Shown in pieces: positions 20,279 to 28,372 of a stretch of 64,000 bases of DNA. Source of the DNA: [Leptolyngbya] sp. JSC-1 (GTDB taxonomy: Bacteria > Cyanobacteriota > Cyanobacteriia > Elainellales > Elainellaceae); assembly GCA_000733415.1 (NCBI GenBank), contig KL662191.1:1371932-1435931 (forward strand), written 5' to 3'. Below the pieces are notes generated by a model. That model searched no databases, was not told the origin of the DNA, and was given only the letters and a program-made list of their open reading frames with translations. The position numbers were made by a program, and so were the translations under genes. How positions within the stretch are numbered: the stretch's first letter is position 1; each line of letters starts with the position of its first letter.

Positions 20279-21988
20279 TCAGAACAGAAAATAGCGCTGG
20301 GCCATTGGCAGCACGGTAGCCGGTTCGCAGGTCAGCAATTCACCGTTTGCTCGCACTTCGTAGGTTTCCGGGTCTACTTCCATGCGGGGCATGGCGTCGT
20401 TTAGCTTCATGTCGCGTTTCGTGAGCTGGCGAATATCCGACACCGCAACGGCGGTTTTTTTCAGGTTCAGCCGTTCGGGGATGTCTTGCTTAAGCGCCGC
20501 CTGCGACACAAAGGTGAGAGAAGTGGCGTGCATGGCCCCACCAAAGCTGGCAAACATCGGACGCATATGAATCGGTTGCGGTGTGGGAATGCTGGCATTG
20601 GCATCGCCCATCTGTGCCCAAGCAATCAGGCCACCCTTCAGCACCAGTTCGGGCTTGACGCCAAAGAAAGCCGGACGCCAGAGGCACAAATCCGCCAGTT
20701 TACCCACTTCTACCGAACCGACATAGCCAGCAATCCCGTGAGTGATAGCAGGATTGATCGTGTACTTAGCCACGTAACGCTTAGCCCGGAAGTTATCGTT
20801 CCTGTCACTATCTTCAGGTAATACACCCCGTTGTTCCTTCATTTTGTGCCCAGTTTGCCAGGTGCGCAAAATCACCTCTCCGATGCGGCCCATCGCCTGC
20901 GAGTCGGACGACAGCATACTAAAGGCACCCAGGTCATGCAGAATATCTTCCGCCGCAATCGTTTCTCGTCGGATGCGCGACTCAGCAAAGGCTACATCTT
21001 CGGGAATACCGCGATCCAAGTGATGGCAGACCATCAGCATATCCAAGTGTTCTTCTAAGGTATTCACCGTGTAGGGACGAGTGGGATTCGTAGACGAAGG
21101 CAATACATTCGCTTCGCCACACACTTTAATGATATCGGGAGCATGGCCACCGCCCGCGCCTTCAGTGTGATAGGTGTGGATAACGCGATTTTTGAAGGCT
21201 GCAATCGTATCTTCGACAAACCCGGCTTCGTTCAGTGTATCGGTGTGGATGGCGACCTGAATATCATACTCATCGGCCACTGAAAGGCAGGTATCGATCG
21301 CCGCCGGAGTTGTACCCCAGTCTTCGTGCAGCTTCAGACCCATTGCGCCCGCTTCCACCTGTTCAACTAATCCTTGAGGCTGAGCCGCGTTGCCCTTACC
21401 CAAAAAGCCCAAATTCATTGGAAAGGCATCGGCTGCTTGCAACATGCGGTAGATATTCCAGGGACCGGGTGTACAGGTCGTGGCATTGGTTCCCGCCGCT
21501 GGTCCGGTGCCGCCGCCAATCATGGTAGTGACGCCAGAGGCAATCGCCACTTCAATCTGCTGCGGACAAATAAAGTGAATGTGAGTGTCAATACCGCCCG
21601 CCGTGAGAATCATCCCTTCGCCAGCAATGGCTTCGGTACCGGGACCAATCACGATGTTGATATCGTCCTGAATATAGGGATTACCCGCTTTGCCAATCGC
21701 GTAAATTTTACCATCCTTAATGCCAACATCCGCTTTGACAATACCCCACCAGTCGAGAATCAGCGCGTTGGTGATCACCGCATCTACCGCACCCTCGGCA
21801 TTACTGATGGGAGATTGCCCCATGCCGTCCCGAATTACCTTACCACCGCCAAACTTGACCTCATCGCCATAGGTGGTATAGTCCTGCTCGACTTCGATAA
21901 TCAAATTTGTATCGGCAAGACGCACCCGATCACCCACCGTTGGCCCAAAGGTTTCGGCGTAGGCGCGACGGTTCATCCGGTAACTCAT
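20279..21988 (-). CDS. ureC: Urease subunit alpha
   Basis: This is the 569-residue catalytic subunit that hydrolyses urea to ammonia and carbamate at a dinuclear Ni centre. The bridging carbamylated Lys lies in GLKLHEDWG, metal His residues in GGIDTHIHFICP and HTYHTEGAGGGHAPD, and the mobile-flap segment in MVCHHLDRGIPEDVAFAESR. Length is normal. An AAGGAAAT ribosome-binding site precedes the ATG. ureA, ureB and accessory genes ureDEFG are not in the window. Separation of ureC from other ure genes occurs in other cyanobacteria, so this is not a sign of decay. Confidence 0.97.
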   Translation of the reverse strand: MSYRMNRRAYAETFGPTVGDRVRLADTNLIIEVEQDYTTYGDEVKFGGGKVIRDGMGQSPISNAEGAVDAVITNALILDWWGIVKADVGIKDGKIYAIGKAGNPYIQDDINIVIGPGTEAIAGEGMILTAGGIDTHIHFICPQQIEVAIASGVTTMIGGGTGPAAGTNATTCTPGPWNIYRMLQAADAFPMNLGFLGKGNAAQPQGLVEQVEAGAMGLKLHEDWGTTPAAIDTCLSVADEYDIQVAIHTDTLNEAGFVEDTIAAFKNRVIHTYHTEGAGGGHAPDIIKVCGEANVLPSSTNPTRPYTVNTLEEHLDMLMVCHHLDRGIPEDVAFAESRIRRETIAAEDILHDLGAFSMLSSDSQAMGRIGEVILRTWQTGHKMKEQRGVLPEDSDRNDNFRAKRYVAKYTINPAITHGIAGYVGSVEVGKLADLCLWRPAFFGVKPELVLKGGLIAWAQMGDANASIPTPQPIHMRPMFASFGGAMHATSLTFVSQAALKQDIPERLNLKKTAVAVSDIRQLTKRDMKLNDAMPRMEVDPETYEVRANGELLTCEPATVLPMAQRYFLF

Positions 21989-22354
21989 AGCAATTTCCTT
22001 ACTTGCAGATCAATTCTCTGAGCAACGGTAACACAGAGTTAGGTCTGAAAAGGTAGCATTTGAGCAAAGTTTAATTCTTCGACAGCCAAAGTCGCAATCA
22101 TTGTTTTGATTCCCTCAATTGGTCGTGCAACCTGCGAGCGCTTAGATTTGAATAGCCAAGAGCATAATGAGGGGCAATTGCTAATTAAAAATTTATTAAA
22201 TCTCAGTAAATCTTTGTATCAAAAAACACCGTCTCCTGGAATATCGTTAGCGCTTCATCAAAGCTGGGCAGACTAGAACCGTTAATTTACCTAAGCAAAG
22301 TAGCATTCAACACTATCAAGCTTAGGTACAGTCTAGTTCCCGGTTGAGAGCGGC
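21989..22354. other. Intergenic region between divergent ureC and histidine kinase
   Basis: About 366 AT-rich bases should contain the promoters of both genes. I searched for an NtcA site (GTA-N8-TAC) expected for a urea gene and found none that fits. No ORF or RNA gene was seen. Confidence 0.3.
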
Positions 22355-24742
22355 ATGGATTTTTTTAGACGATATAACCGTATTATTGTCAGGACTTCTA
22401 TCGTTGTTGCGCTAGTCTCGCTCGGCCTGTTTGGATTTCAGTTTCAAGCGCTGTACTCCCATGAGGTGAAAACCATTCGCAGTCGCTTGAATCAAACGGC
22501 CAGCAATTTGGATGCAGCTCTACAAACAACGATTGATCATGTCGAGGTATTGAGAAGTCACGCCGAAGCCAGTCTAGTGCTGCATCCAGTCCAGCCCGCG
22601 GTCCATTCACCGTCCTTATTGTTTAATCAACTGCGCGATAGCTTTCCTGAACCAGGCTATTACGCCCTGCTCGCTGGAGGTAAGGCTCAGCGACACGGAC
22701 TGATGAGCCGTCTGGAAGGCAAAGGCAATTTGGTCAATAGCTCTCCTGAACTGCGACAAGAAATCGAGATGGCGCTCAGCCTCAATTCCCTTTTCAAAGC
22801 GACCATCCGCAATCTTGCCAATGCCACCTGGGTTTACTATATCTCGCAACGTTCGTTTATTAATGTTTACCCATCTCCTCTGCAAAATTTTAGATACAGT
22901 GACGATTTTCATACTCAAGATTTTTACTCCCTAGGGCTACCCAATCGTAACCCTAAACGACAATACTTTTGGACAAAAGCCTATATTGATCCAGCCGGGC
23001 AGGGGCTCATGGTGACTAACGGTGCCCCCGTCTACGAAGCCAATCAATTTCGCGGTACCGTTGCGATTGATATTACGCTCAATTTACTCAATAGCTTTAT
23101 CAAAGATCGGATTTATCCGCAAGGCAGTTTGTTTATTGTTGGCGAGAACCAGCAGTTATTGGCCCATGCCACCCTCGTCAATTCAGCCGACACCGCCGTT
23201 AAATCAGCCGCGCTTGCCTTTCCCAAACCGATATATCAACCCGTTGACCAGGTTTTGTCGGGGGTAGCCACTCAAAAACTCGGCTCCTATTTACTGTTTC
23301 AGCAGCGGTTGCACAATGCTCCTTGGCAAATTGTGTTTTGGGTGCCCCGCTCGGCCATTGTTAGCTCCCTGCTAGGTCAACTCCTGCTGGGAACGCTAGT
23401 GCCGCTGCTAGGGCTGGGGTTGGTGCTGGCTTTGACACACCGATTAACGCAACGAGAATTTATTCAGCCCGCACAGCAGTTGGTCAACCACATCAAGCAT
23501 GAAAGCCGCAATTCCCGTATGCCCATACCGGCGGTGCCAGCCAATTGGCAATCTGTATTTCATGCCATCTCTACCGCGTTTCAGGAAAACCGCAGTTTGC
23601 TAGCAGAGCTGGAGCAGCGGGTCGAAGAACGCACCCAGGCGCTACGAGCCTCAAACGAACAGCTCCTCACCGAAATTGCCGAACGCACCCAAATCGAGAC
23701 GGCACTACAGCAGCAAACCCGGCAGTTGGAGCAAACCCTGGAGCAGTTGCAATCCACCCAGACCCAATTGATCCAAACAGAAAAGATGTCGAGTTTGGGG
23801 CAGCTAGTAGCCGGGATTGCCCATGAGATCAATAACCCGATTAACTTTATCCAGGGCAATTTAAATCCAGCCAGACAGTACATTCAAGACTTGTTGGGGC
23901 TGCTGCATTTGTATCAGCTAGCCTTTCCCGAATCAACACCTGAAATTCGCCAGTGGGAAGCCGAAATTGATCTGGAGTTTTTAGAAGCCGATCTATCCAA
24001 GTTGCTCAATTCAGTTGCCGTTGGTACGCGACGAATTCAGGACATTGTCAAATCACTGCGCACTTTCTCCCGCCTAGATGAAGCCGACAAGAAAATTGTT
24101 GATATTCATGAGGGCATCGAGAGTACGCTAATGATTATTAGAAACAGACTCAAAGCAAAGCCAGATCGGCAGGAAATTTTTATCAACAAGCATTATGCCG
24201 ATTTACCAAAAGTAGAATGCTATTCAGGCCAATTAAACCAGGTCATTCTGAACTTACTGAGTAATGCAATTGACGCAATCGAAGAGTCTGCCAAATTTTG
24301 CTTAAACAATTCAGAACATATAAATAATCAAATAAATAGCAATCAAACAAATAGCCCAGCCCAGCCTGTAATTGAAATTAAAACTGCAATTGCAAATCAG
24401 GAGAACCAACAGTGGATCACTATTTCCATTGCAGACAATGGTATCGGCATGGCAGAGAGCATCAGTCAACGCATTTTTGATCCTTTTTTCACCACCAAAC
24501 CAATTGGCAAGGGAACCGGGCTGGGGCTTTCTATCAGCTACCAGATCATCACCCAAAACCACGGTGGTCAATTGTCTTGCAGCTCCACTCTAGGCGAAGG
24601 CAGCGAGTTTGTGATCCAAATTCCCTTACGGCCCCAGTTCCCTCTCACAAAACACCAATCGCGCGATCAGATGCCTGCTCAGATGCCTGCTCAGATGTCT
24701 TCAAATAACAGTGACAGTGTGGTTTCTCCAGCAGCGACCTGA
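22355..24742 (+). CDS. Cache-type membrane sensor histidine kinase
   Basis: This 795-residue sensor kinase has a first membrane helix (IIVRTSIVVALVSLGLFGF, about residues 9-27), a roughly 300-residue extracytoplasmic double-Cache-like sensor containing YYISQRSFINVYPS and FWTKAYIDPAGQGLMVT, and a second helix (LLGQLLLGTLVPLLGLGLVL, about 335-355). A long coiled coil (RVEERTQALRASNEQLLTEI) leads into the kinase core, with the H-box GIAHEINNP (H490), N-box LSNAIDAI, and ATP motifs DNGIGM and GTGLGLSI. It is homologous in its kinase core to the C-terminus of the giant kinase at 14341. The final 30 or so residues are a Gln/Met/Ser-rich tail that overlaps coaR antisense. No cognate response regulator is adjacent. 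Confidence 0.92.
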   Translation: MDFFRRYNRIIVRTSIVVALVSLGLFGFQFQALYSHEVKTIRSRLNQTASNLDAALQTTIDHVEVLRSHAEASLVLHPVQPAVHSPSLLFNQLRDSFPEPGYYALLAGGKAQRHGLMSRLEGKGNLVNSSPELRQEIEMALSLNSLFKATIRNLANATWVYYISQRSFINVYPSPLQNFRYSDDFHTQDFYSLGLPNRNPKRQYFWTKAYIDPAGQGLMVTNGAPVYEANQFRGTVAIDITLNLLNSFIKDRIYPQGSLFIVGENQQLLAHATLVNSADTAVKSAALAFPKPIYQPVDQVLSGVATQKLGSYLLFQQRLHNAPWQIVFWVPRSAIVSSLLGQLLLGTLVPLLGLGLVLALTHRLTQREFIQPAQQLVNHIKHESRNSRMPIPAVPANWQSVFHAISTAFQENRSLLAELEQRVEERTQALRASNEQLLTEIAERTQIETALQQQTRQLEQTLEQLQSTQTQLIQTEKMSSLGQLVAGIAHEINNPINFIQGNLNPARQYIQDLLGLLHLYQLAFPESTPEIRQWEAEIDLEFLEADLSKLLNSVAVGTRRIQDIVKSLRTFSRLDEADKKIVDIHEGIESTLMIIRNRLKAKPDRQEIFINKHYADLPKVECYSGQLNQVILNLLSNAIDAIEESAKFCLNNSEHINNQINSNQTNSPAQPVIEIKTAIANQENQQWITISIADNGIGMAESISQRIFDPFFTTKPIGKGTGLGLSISYQIITQNHGGQLSCSSTLGEGSEFVIQIPLRPQFPLTKHQSRDQMPAQMPAQMSSNNSDSVVSPAAT

Positions 24743-25778
24743 CTAACGCATTCAGCGCCACCGCGGCTAATAAACCACCGCCCAGAGGTCCACTTGTAGT
24801 GATAAACTCAACGCCTGTTTGCTGCAACCGACGTTTCGCGGCAGGGGCATGGCTGAAACCAATCGGCATCCCAATCACCAAAGCAGGACGGCACTGGTTA
24901 GCCTCAATCGCTTGGCACAATCCCATCAGCATCGAAGGGGCATAGCCCACCACCCAAATGCAGCCAGCGGGAATTTGCTTCAGGCGCTGCGACCAGTCAG
25001 TTTTCTGCCACAGCAGAGTTTCCGCTTCGCTGATCGTGCTAATGTGGGGGTCATCCAGAAAAGCCGTTGCTTGGCAACCCAAATGCGCTAACCGCACCTG
25101 ATCCAACGCCGATAGAATCACGGGTACATCCGTGACAATCTGACAACCCGCCTTGAGGGCTTCCCGCGCCGCTTTGATTGCTAGGTCACTCAATCGCACA
25201 AACGCCACGAGGCTGACATCTCCACAGGCCAGCACCAACTGAGACAGCAAATCTACTTCGATTTCAGAACGGTCGCTCAGGTCAGGCAACAGCTTCTGCA
25301 GTGCATCGGCAAAGCTTTCGGGATGGTCTGCTGCCGCCGCATCGAGGTGTTCCCAAAACTCGTCTGAGATATTTTGGGCTGCTAGAATCCGGAGCTGAGC
25401 CAATGCTTCCGCCTGTACTGATTGACAGTGTCGGTCTCGCCCCAATAATCCTTCTAGTGCCGTGGCGGTTCGCCGCAAGCGCACCATCTGCTGCATCACG
25501 GTTTGGTACTGCTGCTGCAATTGCCCCATCCAAGCCTCGGCTGGTTCTGTGGTTTGGTCCGCTTCCAGCACTCGCTGGATATGGGACAACTGAAACCCCT
25601 GTTGCTTGAGCGCCACAATTCGCCGCAAGCGCTGCACATCCTCAGAGGTGTAGAGGCGATAGTTGCCTCGCGAGCGTTTCGGTGACGGCAGCAGCCCCAG
25701 TTTGTGATAGTGCCGCACCATCCGAGGTGTGACATTGCCAACCGCATCAGTCAGTTCCTTGATTGTGAGGTAAGACAT
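24645..25778 (-). CDS. coaR: CoaR-like MerR regulator fused to precorrin-8X methylmutase-like domain
   Basis: This 377-residue protein has an N-terminal MerR DNA-binding domain (YLTIKELTDAVGNVTPRMVR, then YRLYTSEDVQRLRRI) joined to a CbiC/CobH-like domain (VVGYAPSMLMGLCQAI, PALVIGMPIGFSHAPAAKRR). Synechocystis CoaR has exactly this design and activates the cobalt exporter gene coaT; it also needs a C-terminal Cys-His-Cys, which is present here in EKPHCHCYLK. The CbiC-like catalytic His is retained in IGFSHA. It is therefore likely to sense cobalt or a corrin intermediate. The ATG at 25778 overlaps the 3' end of the upstream crp-like gene by 32 bases, suggesting translational coupling. No coaT lies in the window. 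The 3' end overlaps the convergent histidine kinase gene by 98 bases. Confidence 0.88.
   Translation of the reverse strand: MSYLTIKELTDAVGNVTPRMVRHYHKLGLLPSPKRSRGNYRLYTSEDVQRLRRIVALKQQGFQLSHIQRVLEADQTTEPAEAWMGQLQQQYQTVMQQMVRLRRTATALEGLLGRDRHCQSVQAEALAQLRILAAQNISDEFWEHLDAAAADHPESFADALQKLLPDLSDRSEIEVDLLSQLVLACGDVSLVAFVRLSDLAIKAAREALKAGCQIVTDVPVILSALDQVRLAHLGCQATAFLDDPHISTISEAETLLWQKTDWSQRLKQIPAGCIWVVGYAPSMLMGLCQAIEANQCRPALVIGMPIGFSHAPAAKRRLQQTGVEFITTSGPLGGGLLAAVALNALVRSLLEKPHCHCYLKTSEQASEQASDRAIGVL
24668..24700. repeat. 12-bp tandem repeat in overlapping gene ends
   Basis: CAGATGCCTGCT occurs twice, followed by the degenerate CAGATGTCT. Read on the plus strand it encodes the QMPA repeats of the histidine kinase tail; on the minus strand it encodes the SEQA repeats of the CoaR tail. 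Confidence 0.9.
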
Positions 25779-26397
25779 GGGGAGAAGCAACCTCGACACC
25801 TTTCAGGATAGCAAGATGCTCAACCCCATTTACCCAAATTTGCCGCTGGCTCGACCAGCCAATTCTTCCCTGCTGTTCTAATTGGTTCAGGAGGCGGGTT
25901 ACGGTTACACGAGTGGCTCCAATCACATCAGCCAGATCCTGATGGGTCAGGCGCAAATCGATCAGCCAGCCTTGGGTAATGCGATGCCCGAAACGCAGGG
26001 CCAGCCACTGCAGCAGGTTTAATAGTCTTGTATCAATGCGGCGGGCATGGACAATTCGCAGCAGTTCTTGAGCTTGTTGAATATGGGAATTGTGGACATC
26101 CAGGGCCAATAGTTCTGGCGGGTTTAACGGCTTACAGGACAGCAAGCTAGCTTCTACAGGCGTTAAGCACTCGATTTGATAGGGATTCACCCCAGACAAC
26201 GCTTGACCCACTACATCTCCCGCCCGCCAAAACCCTAGCGTTACCAGCAGACCCTCCTCATCCCAAGTGATCGTGCGAGCATAGCCGGTCTCAATCCGCC
26301 AAAGCCCTTGTGCACCAAGCGGCAGCAATTCCCGGCGAGCAAAGCGGTAATGTCTGGAATTTGGCAGTGGATTCAGCATCGCGTCACATCCTACCAT
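25747..26397 (-). CDS. Crp/Fnr-family transcriptional regulator
   Basis: This 216-residue protein has an N-terminal cyclic-nucleotide-binding-like beta roll (ARTITWDEEGLLVTLGFWRA, GDVVGQAL), a dimerisation helix, and a C-terminal winged helix whose recognition region LTHQDLADVIGATRVTVTRL closely resembles the NtcA/Crp DNA-reading helix. It lacks the full NtcA sequence, so the effector and target genes are unknown. Start choices are the ATG at 26397 or at 26379; the second has AGGA about 9 bases upstream. It follows the Cys-rich gene by 5 bases and overlaps coaR, so the three are probably one transcript. Confidence 0.85.
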   Translation of the reverse strand: MVGCDAMLNPLPNSRHYRFARRELLPLGAQGLWRIETGYARTITWDEEGLLVTLGFWRAGDVVGQALSGVNPYQIECLTPVEASLLSCKPLNPPELLALDVHNSHIQQAQELLRIVHARRIDTRLLNLLQWLALRFGHRITQGWLIDLRLTHQDLADVIGATRVTVTRLLNQLEQQGRIGWSSQRQIWVNGVEHLAILKGVEVASPHVLPHNQGTD

Positions 26398-26402
26398 TCG
26401 GC

Positions 26403-26720
26403 TTAGCGCTTGCAGGTTTGCGAATAGGGTTTAGAACAGGGTAAAGGCGGCATCGAACTCGGTGCAAAATCCCGACAGTCAATTGCTGCTTCGGTCAAAG
26501 CGGTACAGGGGTTGACAGCACATTTGAGGCGATAGTCTCCGGTGAAGTAGCAACAGCGAGAGCAGGGAACTTGGTGCAGCCGCTTCAGACGCACTACTCC
26601 ATCTCGAACAGCAAGGCCAATACTCCAGAGAAAAACTGTCAGAGAACTCCAAACACAAATTCCTAGGATCGGAGCTGGAATCGGTTGTGATACCTGATTA
26701 ACGACGAGATAACTCAGCAT
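26403..26720 (-). CDS. Cysteine-rich small membrane protein
   Basis: This 105-residue protein has one clear hydrophobic helix (ILGICVWSSLTVFLWSIGLA, about residues 18-37) followed by a Cys-rich domain: VPCSRCCYFTGDYRLKCAVN, then NPCTALTEAAIDCRDF and two more Cys near the end (PCSKPYSQTC). The Cys pattern suggests metal or disulfide binding. I do not recognise a named family, though it looks like a conserved cyanobacterial protein. Its place between isiC and the Crp/CoaR regulators suggests a metal or redox role (inference). Confidence 0.7.
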   Translation of the reverse strand: MLSYLVVNQVSQPIPAPILGICVWSSLTVFLWSIGLAVRDGVVRLKRLHQVPCSRCCYFTGDYRLKCAVNPCTALTEAAIDCRDFAPSSMPPLPCSKPYSQTCKR

Positions 26721-26772
26721 AAGAATGTAATTTCAAATTGCAGCAGCACATCAGATTTGTGGTAAAGGCAGC

Positions 26773-27504
26773 TCAGAAGTTAATCAGAGAAAAATGATTG
26801 GAAAGTACCGAAGTCCAGAATTCGATCAGCTTTGTCGCAACTAGCTCTGGATAGGAAAAATCAAAGAAATGACAGCCATCCGGACAAATCCACAGCCGGT
26901 CCTCGGTTTTCAGATAATCTTGCCAGCCGTACAATTGATTCGGATCAACCACAATATCCACTTCACCGCCGCATACCATCAACGGCACCGCAACATTACC
27001 AGCCGCTATACTCACTCGCCGAAACAAGCTATGGGGCGATAGCGAGTTTTCCAGATCCCGCTTCAGCATCCGCACTAGCCGGCGAGTTGAAAGCTGCGTC
27101 TGCTCTCCAAACAAATAGGGAGTCATCTGCGCCAAAATTGCCTCCTGCTTGCAAGACAGTAACTGGCGATGCACATAGTAATGGGCTTGCCAATCCACCG
27201 CAGGATGCACGCCGACTGACAGGAGCGATAGGGTTTTGACATAGTCAGGATATCGACGGCTATACAGCAGCGCTAACAAGCCGCCAGTCCCGTGACCAAT
27301 TAGATGCAGCGGTTGGTCACAGATTTTGAGATAGTCGTGCAGCAGGGTTATGGCCGTTTCCAGGGAGCAGGCTTCGTCTGGGGTTTGGCAATAGTCCCAA
27401 CAAGCCACCGTAAACTGGCTAGATAGATGACGCAATAGGGGTTGATGAAATCGCTGTAAACTCGGACTCACATTCAACCAAAGTACTTGCGGAAAATTGC
27501 TCAT
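26773..27504 (-). CDS. isiC: IsiC-like alpha/beta-hydrolase fold protein
   Basis: This is a 243-residue alpha/beta-hydrolase fold protein. The position of the nucleophile elbow reads LIGHGTGGLLALLY, where active hydrolases have GHSxGG, so the catalytic Ser is replaced by Gly. A late His is kept in CPDGCHFFDFSYPE. It is third in the order isiA-isiB-isiC known from iron-stress operons of some cyanobacteria, and follows isiB by 157 bases. The role is unknown; it may bind rather than hydrolyse its ligand. The ATG at 27504 is chosen because it begins the conserved region; the ATG at 27546 adds 14 residues. Confidence 0.75.
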   Translation of the reverse strand: MSNFPQVLWLNVSPSLQRFHQPLLRHLSSQFTVACWDYCQTPDEACSLETAITLLHDYLKICDQPLHLIGHGTGGLLALLYSRRYPDYVKTLSLLSVGVHPAVDWQAHYYVHRQLLSCKQEAILAQMTPYLFGEQTQLSTRRLVRMLKRDLENSLSPHSLFRRVSIAAGNVAVPLMVCGGEVDIVVDPNQLYGWQDYLKTEDRLWICPDGCHFFDFSYPELVATKLIEFWTSVLSNHFSLINF

Positions 27505-27661
27505 GGTTTGAACCTGGTGAAGAGGAAAGCAACCACCAGAAATCAAAACTAATGGTTCAGTCAGCTCTAATGATTAAGCTAGTCATCAAGCCTTGATTCC
27601 TGATGGTATGGTGCTGTTTAGATCATGTTGCTTGTAGAAATTTAGATGGTGAGTCAGGGAA

Positions 27662-28171
27662 CTAAACGCCAAACTCTTGCCGCAGTTGAGCAACCCACTG
27701 CTTGATCCGACCTGCCGTTAGCTCTGATTGATTATCGTCATCTAGGGCCAAACCAACAAATTTGCCATTCCGGACTGCTTTTGAGTCACTGAAGTCATAG
27801 CCATCGGTGGGCCAATATCCCACGGTTTGACCACCCAGTTCCGAGATTTTTTCTTCCAAAATTCCCATTGCGTCTTGGAAATTGTCGGAATAGCCTACCT
27901 GATCACCAGGCCCAAAATAAGCCACTTTCTTGCCGCTAAAATCAATGCTATCTAGTTCTTCGTAGAAGCCTTCCCAGTCGGCTTGCAGTTCGCCAACGTT
28001 CCAGGTGGGGCAACCAATAATCAGATATTCATACTCTGCAAAATCATCGGTGCTGGCATTGGCAACATCATGCAAGTCAACAACATTGCTGCCCAATTCC
28101 TTCTGGATCATCTCCGCAGCCGTTTGGGTATTGCCGGTTTGGGTGCCATAAAATAGACCGATCTTAGCCAT
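27662..28171 (-). CDS. isiB: Flavodoxin
   Basis: This is a 169-residue long-chain flavodoxin. The FMN phosphate loop is FYGTQTGNTQTAAEMI, the isoalloxazine-stacking loops include GCPTWNVGELQADWE (Trp) and GDQVGYSDNFQDAMGIL (Tyr), and the long-chain insertion is TVGYWPTDGYDF. It replaces ferredoxin as electron carrier from photosystem I under iron limitation. It lies 201 bases downstream of isiA on the same strand, the usual isiAB operon. The start at 28171 gives the standard MAKIGLFYGT. Confidence 0.96.
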   Translation of the reverse strand: MAKIGLFYGTQTGNTQTAAEMIQKELGSNVVDLHDVANASTDDFAEYEYLIIGCPTWNVGELQADWEGFYEELDSIDFSGKKVAYFGPGDQVGYSDNFQDAMGILEEKISELGGQTVGYWPTDGYDFSDSKAVRNGKFVGLALDDDNQSELTAGRIKQWVAQLRQEFGV

Positions 28172-28241
28172 ACTTAACCTCTGTCGCCAACGTTCAAGTA
28201 ATTTACACAGAATGTACTGAAATAAATTGGTGTAGCCTATT

Positions 28242-28294
28242 GGATAGGAGCAACAATCTGACCACTCCCGGCAGGCCAAACTGCTGCCCTATCC
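28242..28294 (-). promoter_or_regulatory. isiA-isiB intergenic hairpin
   Basis: GGATAGG (28242-28248) pairs with CCTATCC (28288-28294), and an inner GGCAG/CTGCC pair lies within it. The stem is in the transcript between isiA and isiB, where a processing or attenuation signal would explain higher isiA than isiB message. There is no T-tract, so it is not a classical terminator. Confidence 0.5.
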
Positions 28295-28334
28295 TGCGTC
28301 AACCTTGTCTAGTCAAGAGTTTCTACTGCGGAAG

Positions 28335-28370
28335 CAGAGAGAATTTCAGAGAGAGTTTCAGAGAGAGTTC
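28335..28370. repeat. 12-bp tandem repeat directly after isiA
   Basis: Three units of CAGAGAGAGTTT (one with A for G, last with C for T) end two bases before the isiA stop codon on the opposite strand. Confidence 0.85.
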
Positions 28371-28372
28371 AA

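Noticed and set aside
21374..22021. 215-residue plus-strand frame opposite ureC
   Set aside because: Shadow of the urease gene; composition and lack of motifs argue against coding.
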